NCBI GenBank assembly: GCA_026545225.1
Contig: CM048846.1
Location: 87,747,270 to 87,811,269, forward strand
Source of the DNA: Cornus controversa
Taxonomy: Eukaryota; Streptophyta; Magnoliopsida; Cornales; Cornaceae
Direction: 5' to 3'
Length of the DNA: 64,000 nt
The notes beneath the pieces are model-generated. The model was not told the DNA's origin. It did not search any database and saw only the letters and a program-made list of their open reading frames with translations. This document shows positions 45,695-57,604 of the stretch, one piece after another. Position 1 is the stretch's first letter. Each line of letters opens with the position of its first letter. The position numbers and the translations under genes were made by a program.

Positions 45695-46980
45695 GGGCTG
45701 TTTAGTAACTATTTATATTTAGTGTTTATTGTTTAAGTATTTATATAAACAATTTTTATATTACGATTTTGTTTATCCATAAACATGAATATTTTTTTAT
45801 AACAAAAAAAGTTTGGCTTATTTTAAAAATTATAAACAGAAAAATATGTTTGTTAACCTTAAATTGTTTAAAAAAAAAAAATTAACACAACAAACTGCAT
45901 AAAAAGTCAAGTCCATGTTACAACAAATCTATACAACAATAACATAGCAATAAATATACATAAAAATGAAACCAATAATATTGGGTTACATATATATATC
46001 TACACACTGCAAATTATATTGTAAAACTAGAATGATCCACAACTCAGAAAGTCTCAATAAATAGGGGTGCACAAGGTTTGGTTCCTTACTGTTATTGGGA
46101 GAACTGAAATTAGAACCGTTGTCAACGATTCCTTAATTTTAAAACCAGAATCGTTGAGTTCAGTTCGGTTAAGTTATTATAGGAGTTGTATTTAATCTTA
46201 TAATAATTATAATAACTCTATTGTTTAAACTTTTTGTTCGGTTCAGTTATGATTCTTTACGGTTTTACATGTTCTTTGTGCACTACTACCAATAAGAACA
46301 AAATATATATAATTATGAAAAAGTTGAAAGCTTTTTAATTTGTATGGAGTGAGAAGAGGGATTTGGAGGGCATACTTTTATTCTTAAACTTCTTCTGCTA
46401 CTACTTTCTTTTTATTTTTTTGATTTCTATTTTCCTTTCAACACTGAAAATGAATGAATGATACGAGTACAAAATACTAGTCTTGTTTCTTTGACAATTA
46501 GATGGTTGGGGATTTGTTTTTTTTTCCTCAAATAAATTTTTTTTTTTAGCATGGGTACCCCTAAGTAACTAATTCTTATTATCAAGTATATTAGTAATTA
46601 TTCATATTGTACCCAATATTTTTTTTTGAAGGCAATTGATACTCTTTAATTCTGTTTAAACTTGATAATTTTAATATTTTTATCGTTTTATCAAGCAATA
46701 GCCTTTTATAATTTTTTTTCTTTTCATTTTCTCACTTTTAGTTTCAATTTTTAATTAAAATAATATAATAACCCTTTTCGATAAAAAAAGATTTTTTTTA
46801 ATAAACATAAACACTAAAACATCATTTTTTGTATTTAGAATTTGAATGCTTTGCAATAATGTTGTTTTAAAAGTGTTTTGACAATTTATAAACAAAACAA
46901 AAATTATCAAACATATTTATCCTAAAAAGTTATTTTTATAAATAATAGACACTAAACATAAACGGTTACCAAAGGGACTC
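45695..46980. mobile_element. Harbinger/Tourist-type element A (1286 bp) with nested hAT
   Basis: The ends GGGCTGTTTAGTAACTATTT and, on the minus strand, GAGTCCCTTTGGTAACCGTT are imperfect terminal inverted repeats. The similarity continues through TATGTTTAGTGTTTAT-like sequence. A 3-bp TTA flanks both sides (45692-45694, 46981-46983), the PIF/Harbinger hallmark. A hAT element (46062-46288) sits inside. No transposase was found. Confidence 0.75.
46062..46288. mobile_element. hAT element nested in Harbinger element A
   Basis: TAGGGGTGCACAAGG on the left pairs with TTTGTGCACTACTA on the right. The 8-bp flanks TCAATAAA and CCAATAAG agree at six of eight positions. The interior has GGTTCxGTT motifs like the other hAT copies here. 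The same hAT is found, truncated on one side, in Harbinger element C. Confidence 0.7.
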
Positions 46981-48555
46981 TTAGTTAAAAAGTAATTTTC
47001 TATTTGTTTTTAAAGAATGGAACCAAGCATACCCATAACTTTCATATTTATCAAAAAAAAATTTATACTCAATTTTCAGCCAAATCAAATTTTTTTTAGT
47101 AACCCAGACTCAATTTTTAGACTCATTTTCAATTATTATTTTTTTTCAAAAACAATGGTTGAAAACACACTAATGGATGCAATTTTCATATCATTTTCAT
47201 GTTTTCATTTCAAAAACAGAAAAAACAATTAAATAAGCCTTAAACATCACCATTCTCACAACATCAATGATATTTCAGGCTACAGAAGGACAGCAAAAGT
47301 CTACTAGTCCAAATAAGACGGCTGAGAAAGCGAAGCTAAGAGGTGGAGAATTTCTTCCGTGTCAATTTAAATGTCCCCTTTTTTATTTTTAGCCATTTCA
47401 AAATAAATGTCTCAATTGAAAAGTTCACACACTATTTTTTTTAACATTACCAATGTACTCTTCTTTCATTAATATACTATTGATTAAAAGTTGGAATTCC
47501 AAAAATGATAAAAGGATAAATTTAAAAATTCATATACTACTCATATAATAAAAAAAAAATTAAATACTACTCCTTTGAAAAATTAAATTCTCGAAAATGG
47601 ACTTTGAATTTGAGGAGGAGTATATACCATTTCCAGTTGTGAGTTGCCAACTTCTATTTATTCACTTTTAAAACGATTTTAAAAAATGCACGCAACCCCA
47701 CTTTGTTAGTAAATCTTGCAATGCTCACTCGTGAATTAGTCTGGCCGTCTCCACTCCCTCGACATGATTTCAAATTTGCGATATTGGAAGAAATTAAAGT
47801 GAATTTATGTGTACAATAGCGTGAGTTATATGAGTAGGAGGTTGTTTGTGTACATTAGTGTGAGTTATATGAGTAGGAGGTCACAATATGTCAAGGTCAC
47901 TAGGCACATTGTCTTGTATTGACATACTATTCTTTTAAGTCTAATTCTGTGACCAAAAAAAAAAAAGAGTTTCTAGTAGTTACCTTCCTCCGCCCTCTCT
48001 CAAAACAGATAAGCCTGAGTGTTGACAGATGCTCTGATTTGGTTTTAAATCTATGTATAAAAGGACAATTTAAAAGGAGAAAGAGAAACTTAAAGTGAAA
48101 GTAGAATTATTTAAAAATAAGATATTAATAGAAGCAACATGAAGGTAGAATTGAAACAGCCTTAATGTGAAATAAGTTGACTATATATATTTACAAATAA
48201 TAAAATTTATTTTTAAATTAATGATACGACATGTCATACTTATCTAGAGTCTCTATGAAGTGTTAGTATCATGCATAAAAATTTTAGAAGTGTTTGTGCT
48301 TTTTAGGATGGATCACTGAGTTTTTTCTTGATAAAAAAGGTATATTTATTTTACCTTTGTAGATAACATATTATTGCAAAGTCCCACACTTGCACTCAAT
48401 ATATTTCAATAAAAAAACTTGAAATAATAAGTTTAGATACCTGAATATCGAGCACATAATAATTAAACAAGTATTAAAAAATTCTGAATTTCTAATTAAA
48501 ACTTAAAATATAACACATCATTTTTCATATTTATACACAATTAAGTATTTAATTG

Positions 48556-49088
48556 TAGGCCTGCACACGGTTCGGTTCCCTACGGTTCCTGGAGGAATCG
48601 GAACCAGAACCGTCCCAACGGTTCCCTTTTTTTAGAACCGGAACCGGAACCGTTGGGAGGTGGAACGAACCGTAGCCAACGGTTCGGTTCGGTTCCGAAC
48701 CGCGGTTCTCCGATTTTTTTTTTTTTTTTACAATCTAATATATTGAATCAAGATATAATATAATACAATATTATTGATAGTAAATGTAGTTTAACCATAT
48801 ATGTTTGGTGTTTGTATAATATTATCATAATATTATAATAGTAAATCAGTAATAAGACTAATAACTAATCTAATTATATGACTAATTTAACGGTTCCGGA
48901 TCGGTTCCGGTTCCTTGGAACCGTCACCTACGGTTCGGTTCTGTTTTGCTGGGCTTGGAACCGGAACCGTGTTCAACGGTTCTTTGAAAAATGGAATCGA
49001 AATCGAAATCGTACCGACGGTTCGGTTCGGTTCAGTTCAGGTACAATTCCATACGGTTCCGATTTCTACGGTTCTTTGTGGAGCCCTA
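48556..49088. mobile_element. Non-autonomous hAT element (533 bp) in D3
   Basis: TAGGCCTGCACAC at the left and GTGGAGCCCTA at the right are inverted ends. The perfect 8-bp duplication TTTAATTG flanks them (48548-48555, 49089-49096). The interior is packed with CGGTTCGGTTC and GGAACCG motifs. D1 (near 40760) and the 59.9-kb copy hold a single uninterrupted TTAATTG at the matching site, i.e. the empty state. Confidence 0.92.
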
Positions 49089-49540
49089 TTTAATTGAGTA
49101 ATTAAAAAACACGTGACATAATCAACAATTTCATACCATAATATCATGAGCTTTGAAAGGTTTATAGAGCCAAGTCGTGAGGATCTAAGCCCAGCCAAGC
49201 CGCTGAGCACTTTAGTGGTATATATATATATATATATATATATTCATATTGTATTCCTCTGTATTCACTTTGCCATTATTGATCTACGTGTCAATCTCTT
49301 GGTTAAAAAGACAAAAATTTGAAATAGTATATATTTTTCACCTCTCCTAAAGTTTCTCGAAATAACACATATTTATCTTTAAGTTTCATAATTTCTAGAC
49401 ATTATCATATTGCTTTATTTCACGAAACCTCGCGAAAGTTTACAGAGAAGGTAAGTAAAATTATAAAGTTTATAGAGAATGTATGAATTTTTTTCTGACA
49501 AACCTCGCAAAAGTTGAAAGATATTATCCCAATTTAAAAA

Positions 49541-49755
49541 GAGCAATGCTATACGTCTCGAATAAATATCACGAATTTTAACTCGAATCTATGTGACAGG
49601 TGATATGGTCCATTATTTTAAGAGATAAAATTAAATAGTAAGTTGTTTATGGTGAGATTTCTCCCATACACGGAGCCCCTGTAATATTATCACCACCTGT
49701 CACGTAGATTCGAGTTAAAATTCGTGAAATAAAATTGTGACGTTTAGCATTTTTC
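49541..49755. mobile_element. Mutator-like MITE (215 bp) in D3
   Basis: The left end GAGCAATGCTATACGTC and the right end (minus strand) GAAAAATGCTAAACGTC continue as ~60-bp inverted repeats through ACGAATTTTAACTCGAATCT. The 9-bp duplication ATTTAAAAA is perfect on both sides (49532-49540, 49756-49764), as expected for Mutator-type elements. D2 at 43690 reads straight through (CCCAATTTAAAAACCAGCC), the empty site. Confidence 0.92.
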
Positions 49756-49970
49756 ATTTAAAAACAAGCCACACAATGAATCCCTCCGTAAAAGCTTTAG
49801 AAATTGTGTTATATATATATGTGTGTGTGTGTGTGTGAGCGCGGATCCTTTGCTGCAAGTTTTTCTGCTATAGTGTATATAACATCGTTTCGCGTTAATG
49901 AATCCATACGTTAAAACTCTGTCAGTTAATAGTTTAGTTTAGTGTAATCCTCTGTCCGTTAAATCTATTA

Positions 49971-50234
49971 CTCCCTCCGTCCCATAATTTTAGTCCATTA
50001 TTCCTTTTTGGGATGTCCCAAAATATATGTCCATTTCCTAAAATGGATTATATGATTCCTAAACTACCCATTCCAAACTCTACTATCCTAAAAGTTGGGC
50101 CCACCATATAATAATAATACTAACTTTTAAACAAGGACTAATATGTAAATTCATGCATTATTACACTAAAAAGTGGGTCCCACCATAAAAAGTTGGAATC
50201 CCCAAACATGCCAAGAATTATGAGACGGAGGGAG
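49971..50234. mobile_element. Stowaway MITE (264 bp) in D3
   Basis: The ends CTCCCTCCGTCCCATAATT and AATTATGAGACGGAGGGAG are near-perfect inverted repeats of the Tc1/mariner Stowaway type. They are flanked by TA on both sides (49969-49970, 50235-50236). D1 (about 41468) and D2 (about 44145) carry the single-TA empty site AAATCTATTATTTTATTTTC. Confidence 0.95.
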
Positions 50235-51941
50235 TATTTTATTTTCTCATGTCCAATAAGAGCACATCACGTACGTCCCTCTTCTTAATTTCTCCCTTTT
50301 CTTATCTAAGCTCATTCTAACTCTGCTCCATTCCGCTTTTCACTTTTGCATCCTCACTCTTTTCTCCTCCTTCCTCTCTCACTCTCTTCATCGTCGGTGT
50401 GTTTGCCTACCTTCTTCACTCTTCTCCATCATCTCTCACTATATCTATACATATATATGTGTGTGTGTAAAAAAATATATACTAAGAATGTTAAGCGAAG
50501 TCATGAAATGTGATTGTGCAATTTCAGTCATTCAATCATGTAAATTTTGCAATAGAGTCGACATGATCCATCAATTGTATTATTAAGACTGAATGAGAAA
50601 TTATAGGCTACTCCAAGTTTCATATCCTGGGAAACATCCAATCATCTGTGTTGTGTATGGACAGTTGGACGTTGCCTGAGTCCGTACCAGGTAGTTTTTT
50701 TTCGTCTACATTTGAGTAATGGATTGGATAATATTTGGATCCTGTCCTGGCAGCACCAATATTATTCTCCTTGTTTATGTGGATCAATAGAATTAAAATA
50801 GTTGTCCAAAACTTTAATTTTTTTAAAATGAACATTATCCATCTTTTTGTGGATTAAACGAAAAGTTCATCGTTTATTATTTTCTTTTGTCTCTCCAACT
50901 TCTATCTGCACATTCATTGGTTCACATAAGCAGGGAGAATAATGTTGGTACTGCCAGGATAAGACCCAAGTATTATCCTAATGGATTTGGACATTAGGTG
51001 TACCGCATTGCAATTAGTCACTAAGACTTTGACATGTGTCAAAACTATTGTCTCTTGGAGGGAATCCTGTGTTATGTCTTATATCTCAAACGTTTAATTT
51101 AATTTATGTTTAACAAAAGTATTAATAAGATTTTCATGTAAAGGTTATTGGTCAATATCTTTGCATTTTTTATTTTATTTTAAAGTGTGCTTTTGCATGT
51201 TTGGTATGAAATTATTACATATTTGATGACTCTATGTAATAAACGGAATTACAAACTCATTTAATAGAGGATTTTTCATGAATTTATGATTCTCAAATTA
51301 AGAGTTAGAGGATTTTTTTATGAATTTAGGATTCTTAAATTAAGTAGACTCTTTATTGACTTTCAAATTAAGTAGACTCTTTGTTTAAAGATATGTGAGA
51401 AAATTTGGTTTATGTTTTGTCTAAATTTTTTGAAACACTTACTTGAAATAAGAAGTATTATTTTATTCATACAAAATCAAGTGGTTTGACATTTTAAAAA
51501 ATAGTTATTTAAAAGTTACAAAAATATCACATGACATACCACATGATCTCCTCCCACACCACAGGAGGGGATCTTGATCCTGATCCTTGTTGTTCTTAAA
51601 AACGTGATAGTTTTGAGATACATGACATATCACAGGATCTCTTCCTATAGGAGGGGATCCTGATCCTAAATATATATACGTGTGATAATTATTTGTTAGA
51701 AAATCCATTTAGTTGATCATTTTCAAGTGGGTTCAAGCTCATTGGATAATTTAGTTTGATCCATGAACCCATATTTTATATTGGGTCAAATTTTGCATTG
51801 GTTGGACCTAATTGCATGATTGATTTTATATGAGATTTTGATCACTCAAAACTTTGAAACAAAAAAAATATTTATATTGACTCCATATGCATGGGAATGA
51901 ACATCAATAAATTCACGACCAAATTATAACATGAAAGTTTA

Positions 51942-52176
51942 GGATCTGTTTGGTAACTATTTATGTTTAGTGTTTATTATTTACGTATTTATATAAACAA
52001 TGTTTATATTATGATTTTGTTTATCCATAAACATGAGTATTTTTTTATAACGAAAAAAATTTGGCTTATTTTAAAGATCATAAACAAAAAAGCATGTTTG
52101 TTAACCTTAAACTGTTTTTTTTTTTTTTCCTTTCAACATTGTAAACACTAAATATAAACGGTTACCAAACGGGCTC
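51942..52176. mobile_element. Harbinger/Tourist-type element B (235 bp, reduced)
   Basis: It has the same ends as element A (GGATCTGTTTGGTAACTATT; minus strand GAGCCCGTTTGGTAACCGTT) and TTA on both sides (51939-51941, 52177-52179). It occupies the same place in D3 that A occupies in D2, with the same flanks. The insertion therefore predates the D2/D3 duplication, and B has lost its middle, or A represents a longer ancestral form. Confidence 0.75.
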
Positions 52177-53059
52177 TTAGTTAAAAAATAATTTTTTGTT
52201 TGTTTTTAAAGAATGAAACCAAACATATCCATAACTTTCATCTTTCTGGAAAAAAATTTTAGACTCAATTTTCAGCCAAATCAAATTTTTTTACTACCCA
52301 AATAATTTCCTAAAGTTAAACGAAGTCATTTTCAAATTTTTTTTTTTCAAAAACAATTGTTGAAAACACAGTAATGGATGCAATTTTCATATCATTTTCA
52401 TGTTTTCATTTCAAAAACAGAAAAAACAATCAAATAAGCCTTAAACATCACCATTCTCACAACATCAATGATATTTCACATGGGCTCCAGAAGTAAAGCA
52501 AAAGTCTACAAGTCCAAATAAGACGGCTAAGAAAGCGAAGCTAAGAAGTGGAGGTGGAGAATTTCTTCCGTCTCAATTTAAATGACCACCTTTTTATTTT
52601 TATTTTTATTTTTAGTTGTTTCAAGATAAATGTCTCAATTGAAAATTTTATACACTATTTTTTTTTATAATATTACCAAAGTACCCTTCTTCCATTAATA
52701 TACTATCGATTAAAAGTTGAATTTCCAAAAATGATAAAAGGATAAATTTAAAAATTCATAGACTACTCATATAATAAAAAAATATTAAATACTACTCCTT
52801 TGAAAAATTAAATTCTCGATAATGGACTTTTAATTTGAAATTTCTAGTTGTCAGTTGCCAACCTCTATTTATTCACTTTGTGGGGGCTGCAGTTGCTAGT
52901 GGGTGTTGGAATACATTAAAACAATTGGACTTTTCAAACATATTGGGCAACCCATTTATAGCTAATGGAACTTTACAATTAACTCTCTCTTGGAATTTTC
53001 ATTTTGAACTTGGGCCGAACAACTTAATGGGCTTCTGTAGCTAAATTATCTAATTCTTA

Positions 53060-53847
53060 GTTTTCAACTAATACTATTATATTCAAGGAGGATTGAACCA
53101 AGATGCATCTTAATAAGATATAGACACTTTCTCAATTTGAAGAAATTTTGTTTTTTTAGAATAATTATAATAACCTCTACATAGACTGTGATTTTCACAA
53201 GCTATATATATATATATATATATATGAATTTCATACGGGGGTATTGGACTTGTATCTTTGTATCAAGTTTGGGTTTTCTTAAGCAAGACTAACTAATGTA
53301 ATTAAAAGTTAATATATTTTAAAATTAATTGTAACATATTTTCTTACAAGAGATACATGCTATATATATATATATATATATTATGAATGAGTTTGATATA
53401 TCTCTTTAAGCAGAGCTAGCAACATGGAAGTTAAATTTCTTTATGAAATTGGTGCCCTAAACTAGTATTATGTTACTAAAATATTTTTTAATTGAACAAA
53501 TTGTAATATATTTTTCTTTGTTGGAAATAATGCTCTCTGTATACAAAATCTATAGGCTTTCCCAAGTTGCCTTAGACTAGCTTGGCTGCCTTTCCCTTTT
53601 GATTGTGTCCATGGTTTCAAGTCCTCCATGAAGTAGAATAGCTTTGTTACCCTTACCTTATTTATGATGTATAAAAGGGGCATATCACTTATGTCTTAGC
53701 ATTAATGTCCAGAGTTGTTTTACATAATCATAAATTTTGCTAGTATTACGAGAATAATGCTACTCTAGTCCATAAGTTAAACTTAAAACATTAGTGAAAT
53801 GCTTTATATTCACTTAAATATGTTTTAAGTGATAAACATGAAACTTA
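53060..53847. repeat. Partial repeat unit shared with 60.3-61.0 kb
   Basis: Segments such as AACAAATTGTAATATATTTT, GGAAATAATGCT and AATCTATAxGCTTTCCC (53495-53565) recur near 60740-60805 in the same order. AGGATTGAACCAAGATGCAT (53088) recurs in inverted orientation near 60400. TA microsatellites lie at about 53206-53225 and 53363-53380. Confidence 0.7.
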
Positions 53848-54544
53848 GGGCCCGTTTGATAACCGTTTATGTTTAGTGTTTATTGTTTATATAAACAAAT
53901 TTTTACGATAAACATGTTTGATAACTTTTGTTTTGTTTATAAATTGTCAAAACGCTTTTAAAACAACAGTGTTCATAAGCCTTCAAATCTTAAACACCAA
54001 AATGATGTTTATTGTTTATTGTTTATTTTATTAAAAAAAAACTTTTTTTTTCTTTTTTATCTAAAATGGTGATTATATTATTTTAATTAAAAATTAAAAA
54101 TAAAAGTGAGAAAATGAAAAGAAAAAAAAATTATAAAAAGCTATTGTTTGATACAATGATAAAAATATAAGAATTATCAAATGTGAACAAAATTAAAGAG
54201 ATAGTTACTTAGAGACACCCATGCTAAAAAAAAAAAACCCTTATTTGATGAAAAAAACAGAGAAGTCTCAACCATCTCCTTATCAAAGAAACAAGAATGA
54301 CATTTTGTACACGTATCATTCATTCATTTTCAGTGTTTAAAGAAACATAGAAATCAAAAAAATGAAAAAGAAAGTAGTAGCATAAGAAGTTTAAGAGAAA
54401 GAGTATGCCCTCCAAATCTCTTTTCTCAATCCATACAAATTGGACCAAACCGAACCGTTCATGATGGTTCCGGTTCCGACTCTAAATTTTAGGAACCGTT
54501 CACTGCGATTCTGGTTCCAAGCCTTGGAACAGGAACTGAAACCG

Positions 54545-54594
<50 letters not shown>

Positions 54595-54634
54595 GAAAAT
54601 CATTATAGGAGTTTTATAACTATAACTATAACTA

Positions 54635-54681
<47 letters not shown>

Positions 54682-55243
54682 ACATTTTGTTATGTAAAAA
54701 GTTTTAAACAATGAAGTTATTATAAGTATTATAAGATTAAATACAACTCCTATAATAACCGAATTGAACCGAACTTATTTATTTCGGTTTCAAAATTAAA
54801 GAACCGTTGGGAACAGTTCTGATTCTGATTCTCCCAATAACTAAAAAAAACCGAATCGTGTGCATCCCCCTAATTGTTAGGGTCTTCTGGGCTGTGGGTC
54901 ATTCTAGATTTACAGTATCATTTGGAGTGTGTAGATATATATGTAACCCAATATTATTTATTTCTTTTTTATGCATATTTTTTGCTCTATTATTGTTGTA
55001 TAGATTTGTTGTATCATAAACTTGACTTTTTATGTAGTTTATTGTGTTGATTTTTTTTATAAAAAAAAATAATTTAGGGTTAACAAATATGTTTTTCTGT
55101 TTATGATTTTTAAAATAAGTCAAACGTTTTTTCGTTATCAAACAACACTCATGTTTATGGATAAACAAAATCGTAACATAAACACTGTTTATATAAACAC
55201 TTAAACAATAAACACTAAACATAAACGGTTACCAAATGGGCCC
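53848..55243. mobile_element. Harbinger/Tourist-type element C (1396 bp), inverted relative to A, with hAT remnant
   Basis: The ends GGGCCCGTTTGATAACCGTT and (minus strand) GGGCCCATTTGGTAACCGTT are flanked by TTA (53845-53847, 55244-55246). Its interior matches element A in reverse, for example the CATTCATTCATTTTCAGTGT stretch near 54326. It also contains the same GGTTC-rich hAT near 54435-54872, missing one hAT end. Two long TA runs (about 54548-54590 and 54640-54678) have expanded inside the hAT. No transposase is visible. Confidence 0.72.
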
Positions 55244-56457
55244 TTACTTGTTGTAAATACTCTTCCTTCTCTTATGCTTGCTTGTCTAACGATATATTGA
55301 CCATTCTAAATATGGTCATAGCGACAACTTTGCATCTCTTGAATTTCAATCTAAATATAATTTGATTATTTTATTTTATTTTATTATATATATATATTTA
55401 CTTTGACCAAAAAAAAAACCCACACACCCTCTTTGTTACTAAATTTCACCACCATCACTCCTGAATTAGTTTTGCCATCTTCGTCGGGCATGATTTGATT
55501 CATGTCTTTAAAGTGAGCCACTTAACATGAATTTAACATGAATGTTCTTGATCATACTTTTTCACATAATAAGAAGTTATTTATATATGTTTAGCTTAAT
55601 TTAATTTTGAGACATTGACTTTTAAAATTATGTTAAAGAGTATTGTTCGACTAATGTTTGTTATTTAAATTTAAATTAATATTTTTTTGTGGTTAATTTT
55701 GACATTAATATTCATTGTTAAATTGATATATATCTTTGAATGAAATTGGTTATTTTATATGCTTGTATATTATAAAAAAAAAAATTATGAATACAAGTTA
55801 TTGAGGGCAAAAATGTAATATGTACACTATTTAGATTTCGGCTTTTGTATTTAATAAACAATCTTAATGAATTTAGCGCTTAAAATTAAGACATTATCAA
55901 ATAAATTTTAAGATTAATACATTCAGAACTTCAAATTTTAGCGGTTAAAATTTAGTAATTAAAATTTTCAGGTTTTAATTTTTAGTTTTATCGAACAACA
56001 CGTAACTTTAACTCTAATGTCTCTCTATAACACTCTCTCTAACTCCCCAAACACACCGCTATCATTTTCTAAAAATAGACCAACATATCTTTTTTTTTTT
56101 AATTGAGTTTTCATAAGGCAGATTTCAAAAATTGTCAACCAAGCATATTTTTGTACATTTTTTAAATTTTCAGATATCAAAAAATAGAAAAATGTTATTT
56201 TAAGTATCACTAAAACTTTTTGTAGACACATAAATTTTATGATGGTCTAATCACCGTCCAATCGATCAAGAAGTCAAATACTCTTGGTTAATTAAATTTC
56301 ATAATTGCAGTCCCATCGATGGACAGGTGTCAAAATCATGAAGGTTCAGACCTTTAAAAAAATGTATGACAAGTCAAAATTAATTTTGAATTTATTTTCA
56401 TACAAAATGAGATAAAATCTCTTTATTCATGTACCACAATTATTGGGGAGTTACCAA
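55244..56457. repeat. Partial repeat unit shared with 61.1-61.4 kb
   Basis: TATTGACCATTxTAAATAT, ATAGCGAC, GGGCATGATTTGATT and TTAACATGAATGTT (55295-55560) recur in the same order near 61110-61310. Related pieces near 47690-47830 share the AAxCCCACTTTGTTAGTAAAT context. The remainder to 56.45 kb is AT-rich with no recognised feature. Confidence 0.65.
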
Positions 56458-57029
56458 GGGTGCGTTCACTAACGAAAACGTTTTTTGTTTTTGTACTCGG
56501 AGACAAATAGAAATATATTTTAATTTTTTCTAAGTAAAAACAGAAAGTAGAAATAGCATTTGATGAAGCAAAAATCCACCTCGAACTGGTCAAACACTAA
56601 CCTATAAAAAAGGACAAGAGAAGGGTCATCGAGAAGGCACCGGCGTGGTGCCGGTCGACTACGCTCTGACGATCAAGTCAGAAATCGAAAGGACTTTTTA
56701 AAGCTATAAAGGAACTCAAAAGGTATTAACAGTTTTAAAAAGTCCTTCCGATTTCTGACTTGATTGTCGGAGCGTAGTTGGCCGGCACCGCACCGATACC
56801 CTCTCGATTACCATTCTCTTGTCCTTTATTACAGGTTGGTGTTTGACCAGTTCGAGGTGAATTTTTGCTTCAGCAGTTGGCGCTGTCTGTGGGAATCAAT
56901 CACAAACTTGATTGTTCTAACGAATCATATACGAAGCATGATGCACCAACAATTTGTGTTAGAGACTACGGTCGTATAGGACCTTCCTGCTGACCACAAT
57001 CTTCCAGTGCGTGACTTTCCTGCCGGCCA

Positions 57030-57430
57030 CAATTCCGAGAACATTGTTAAAATAGCCCTACGTGGGCACAACCCTACGGGGATACACCTCCAAGGAGGGC
57101 CTTTAATGAAAAAGGCGGGGTGAATGAATTCTGAGAATATTGTTAAAATAACCCTACGGGGGCACAACCTTACTAGGACACAACCCTAAGGGGATACACC
57201 TCCAAGGAGGGCCTTTAATGAAAAAGACGGGATGGATGAATTTCGAGAATATTGTTAAAATATCCCTACAGGGGCATAACACTACGGGGACACAACCCTA
57301 TGTACGGCTAACCCTAGGGGGACCCAGCCCAACTACGGGGACACACTTTTTCAAAGAGACTTTAATGAAAAAGGTGGGATAATTAATCCCAAGAACATTG
57401 TCAACCGATCCTATGAGGGCACAACCTGTT
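57030..57430. repeat. Minisatellite inside the LTR element
   Basis: Four diverged units of roughly 95-125 bp each carry GAGAAxATTGTTAAAATA, CCCTACGGGGxCACAACCCT, ATACACCTCCAAGGAGGGCC and TTTAATGAAAAAGxCGGG. The CCCTA/GGGG wording is superficially telomere-like but does not form a telomere repeat. Confidence 0.85.
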
Positions 57431-57535
57431 AAAAGAAATTTTAGCAAATGGCGGGTAAGTCCGGCCAAGGTTGTCGCATGGCTTATCAAGAGCTGTGCTA
57501 TGAAGTTTATTAGTTAAATTTTATTAACTAAGTGA

Positions 57536-57604
57536 GTCATTGGCATAATGGTTAGGGTGAGACCATTAGATCTTATTAGCTAAGGTTCAATTCTTCAAAG
57601 TGAC
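57536..57604 (+). other. tRNA-like sequence inside the LTR element
   Basis: The ends GTCATT and AGTGAC can pair as an acceptor stem over 69 nt. A box-A-like TGGCATAATGGTTAGG (57541-57556) and a box-B-like GGTTCAATTC (57584-57593) are correctly ordered. The anticodon arm is not convincing, so it is a tRNA pseudogene or SINE head, not a working tRNA gene. Confidence 0.45.

Larger units (their letters stand above)
43600..47960. repeat. Segmental repeat unit, copy D2
   Basis: Same landmark order as D1: CATCATGGCGATCTTG (43788), GATCCTTTGCTGCAAGTCTT (44027), a CT-rich tract (44190-44340) and TTTGACATGTGTCAAAACTA (44673). CCATGAACCCATATTTTATA (45470) and GCATGGGAATGAACATCAAT (45642) follow. It is closer to D3 than to D1, including the GGAGGGGATC-type stretch at 45280-45370 absent from D1. 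A Harbinger-type element occupies 45695-46980. No gene was recognised. Confidence 0.75.
48190..53060. repeat. Segmental repeat unit, copy D3
   Basis: Landmarks: GACATAATCAACAATTTCAT (49114), AAGCCCAGCCAAGC (49188), GCGGATCCTTTGCTGCAAGT (49841), a CT-rich tract (50275-50440) and TTTGACATGTGTCAAAACTA (51028). GCATGGGAATGAACATCAAT (51890) and AACAATTGGACTTTTCAAAC (52919) follow. It carries three DNA transposons missing from the matching places of D1, D2 or D4, and a short form of the Harbinger element of D2. Confidence 0.75.

Noticed and set aside
48878-49097. Two overlapping frames (for example MTNLTVPDRFRFLGTVTYGS)
   Set aside because: They lie entirely in the GGTTCGGTTC-rich interior of a hAT element with proven borders.
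57030-57430. CCCTA/GGGG-rich wording resembling telomeric repeats
   Set aside because: The units are ~95-125 bp and tied to the LTR element. No run of the 7-bp plant telomere repeat exists.
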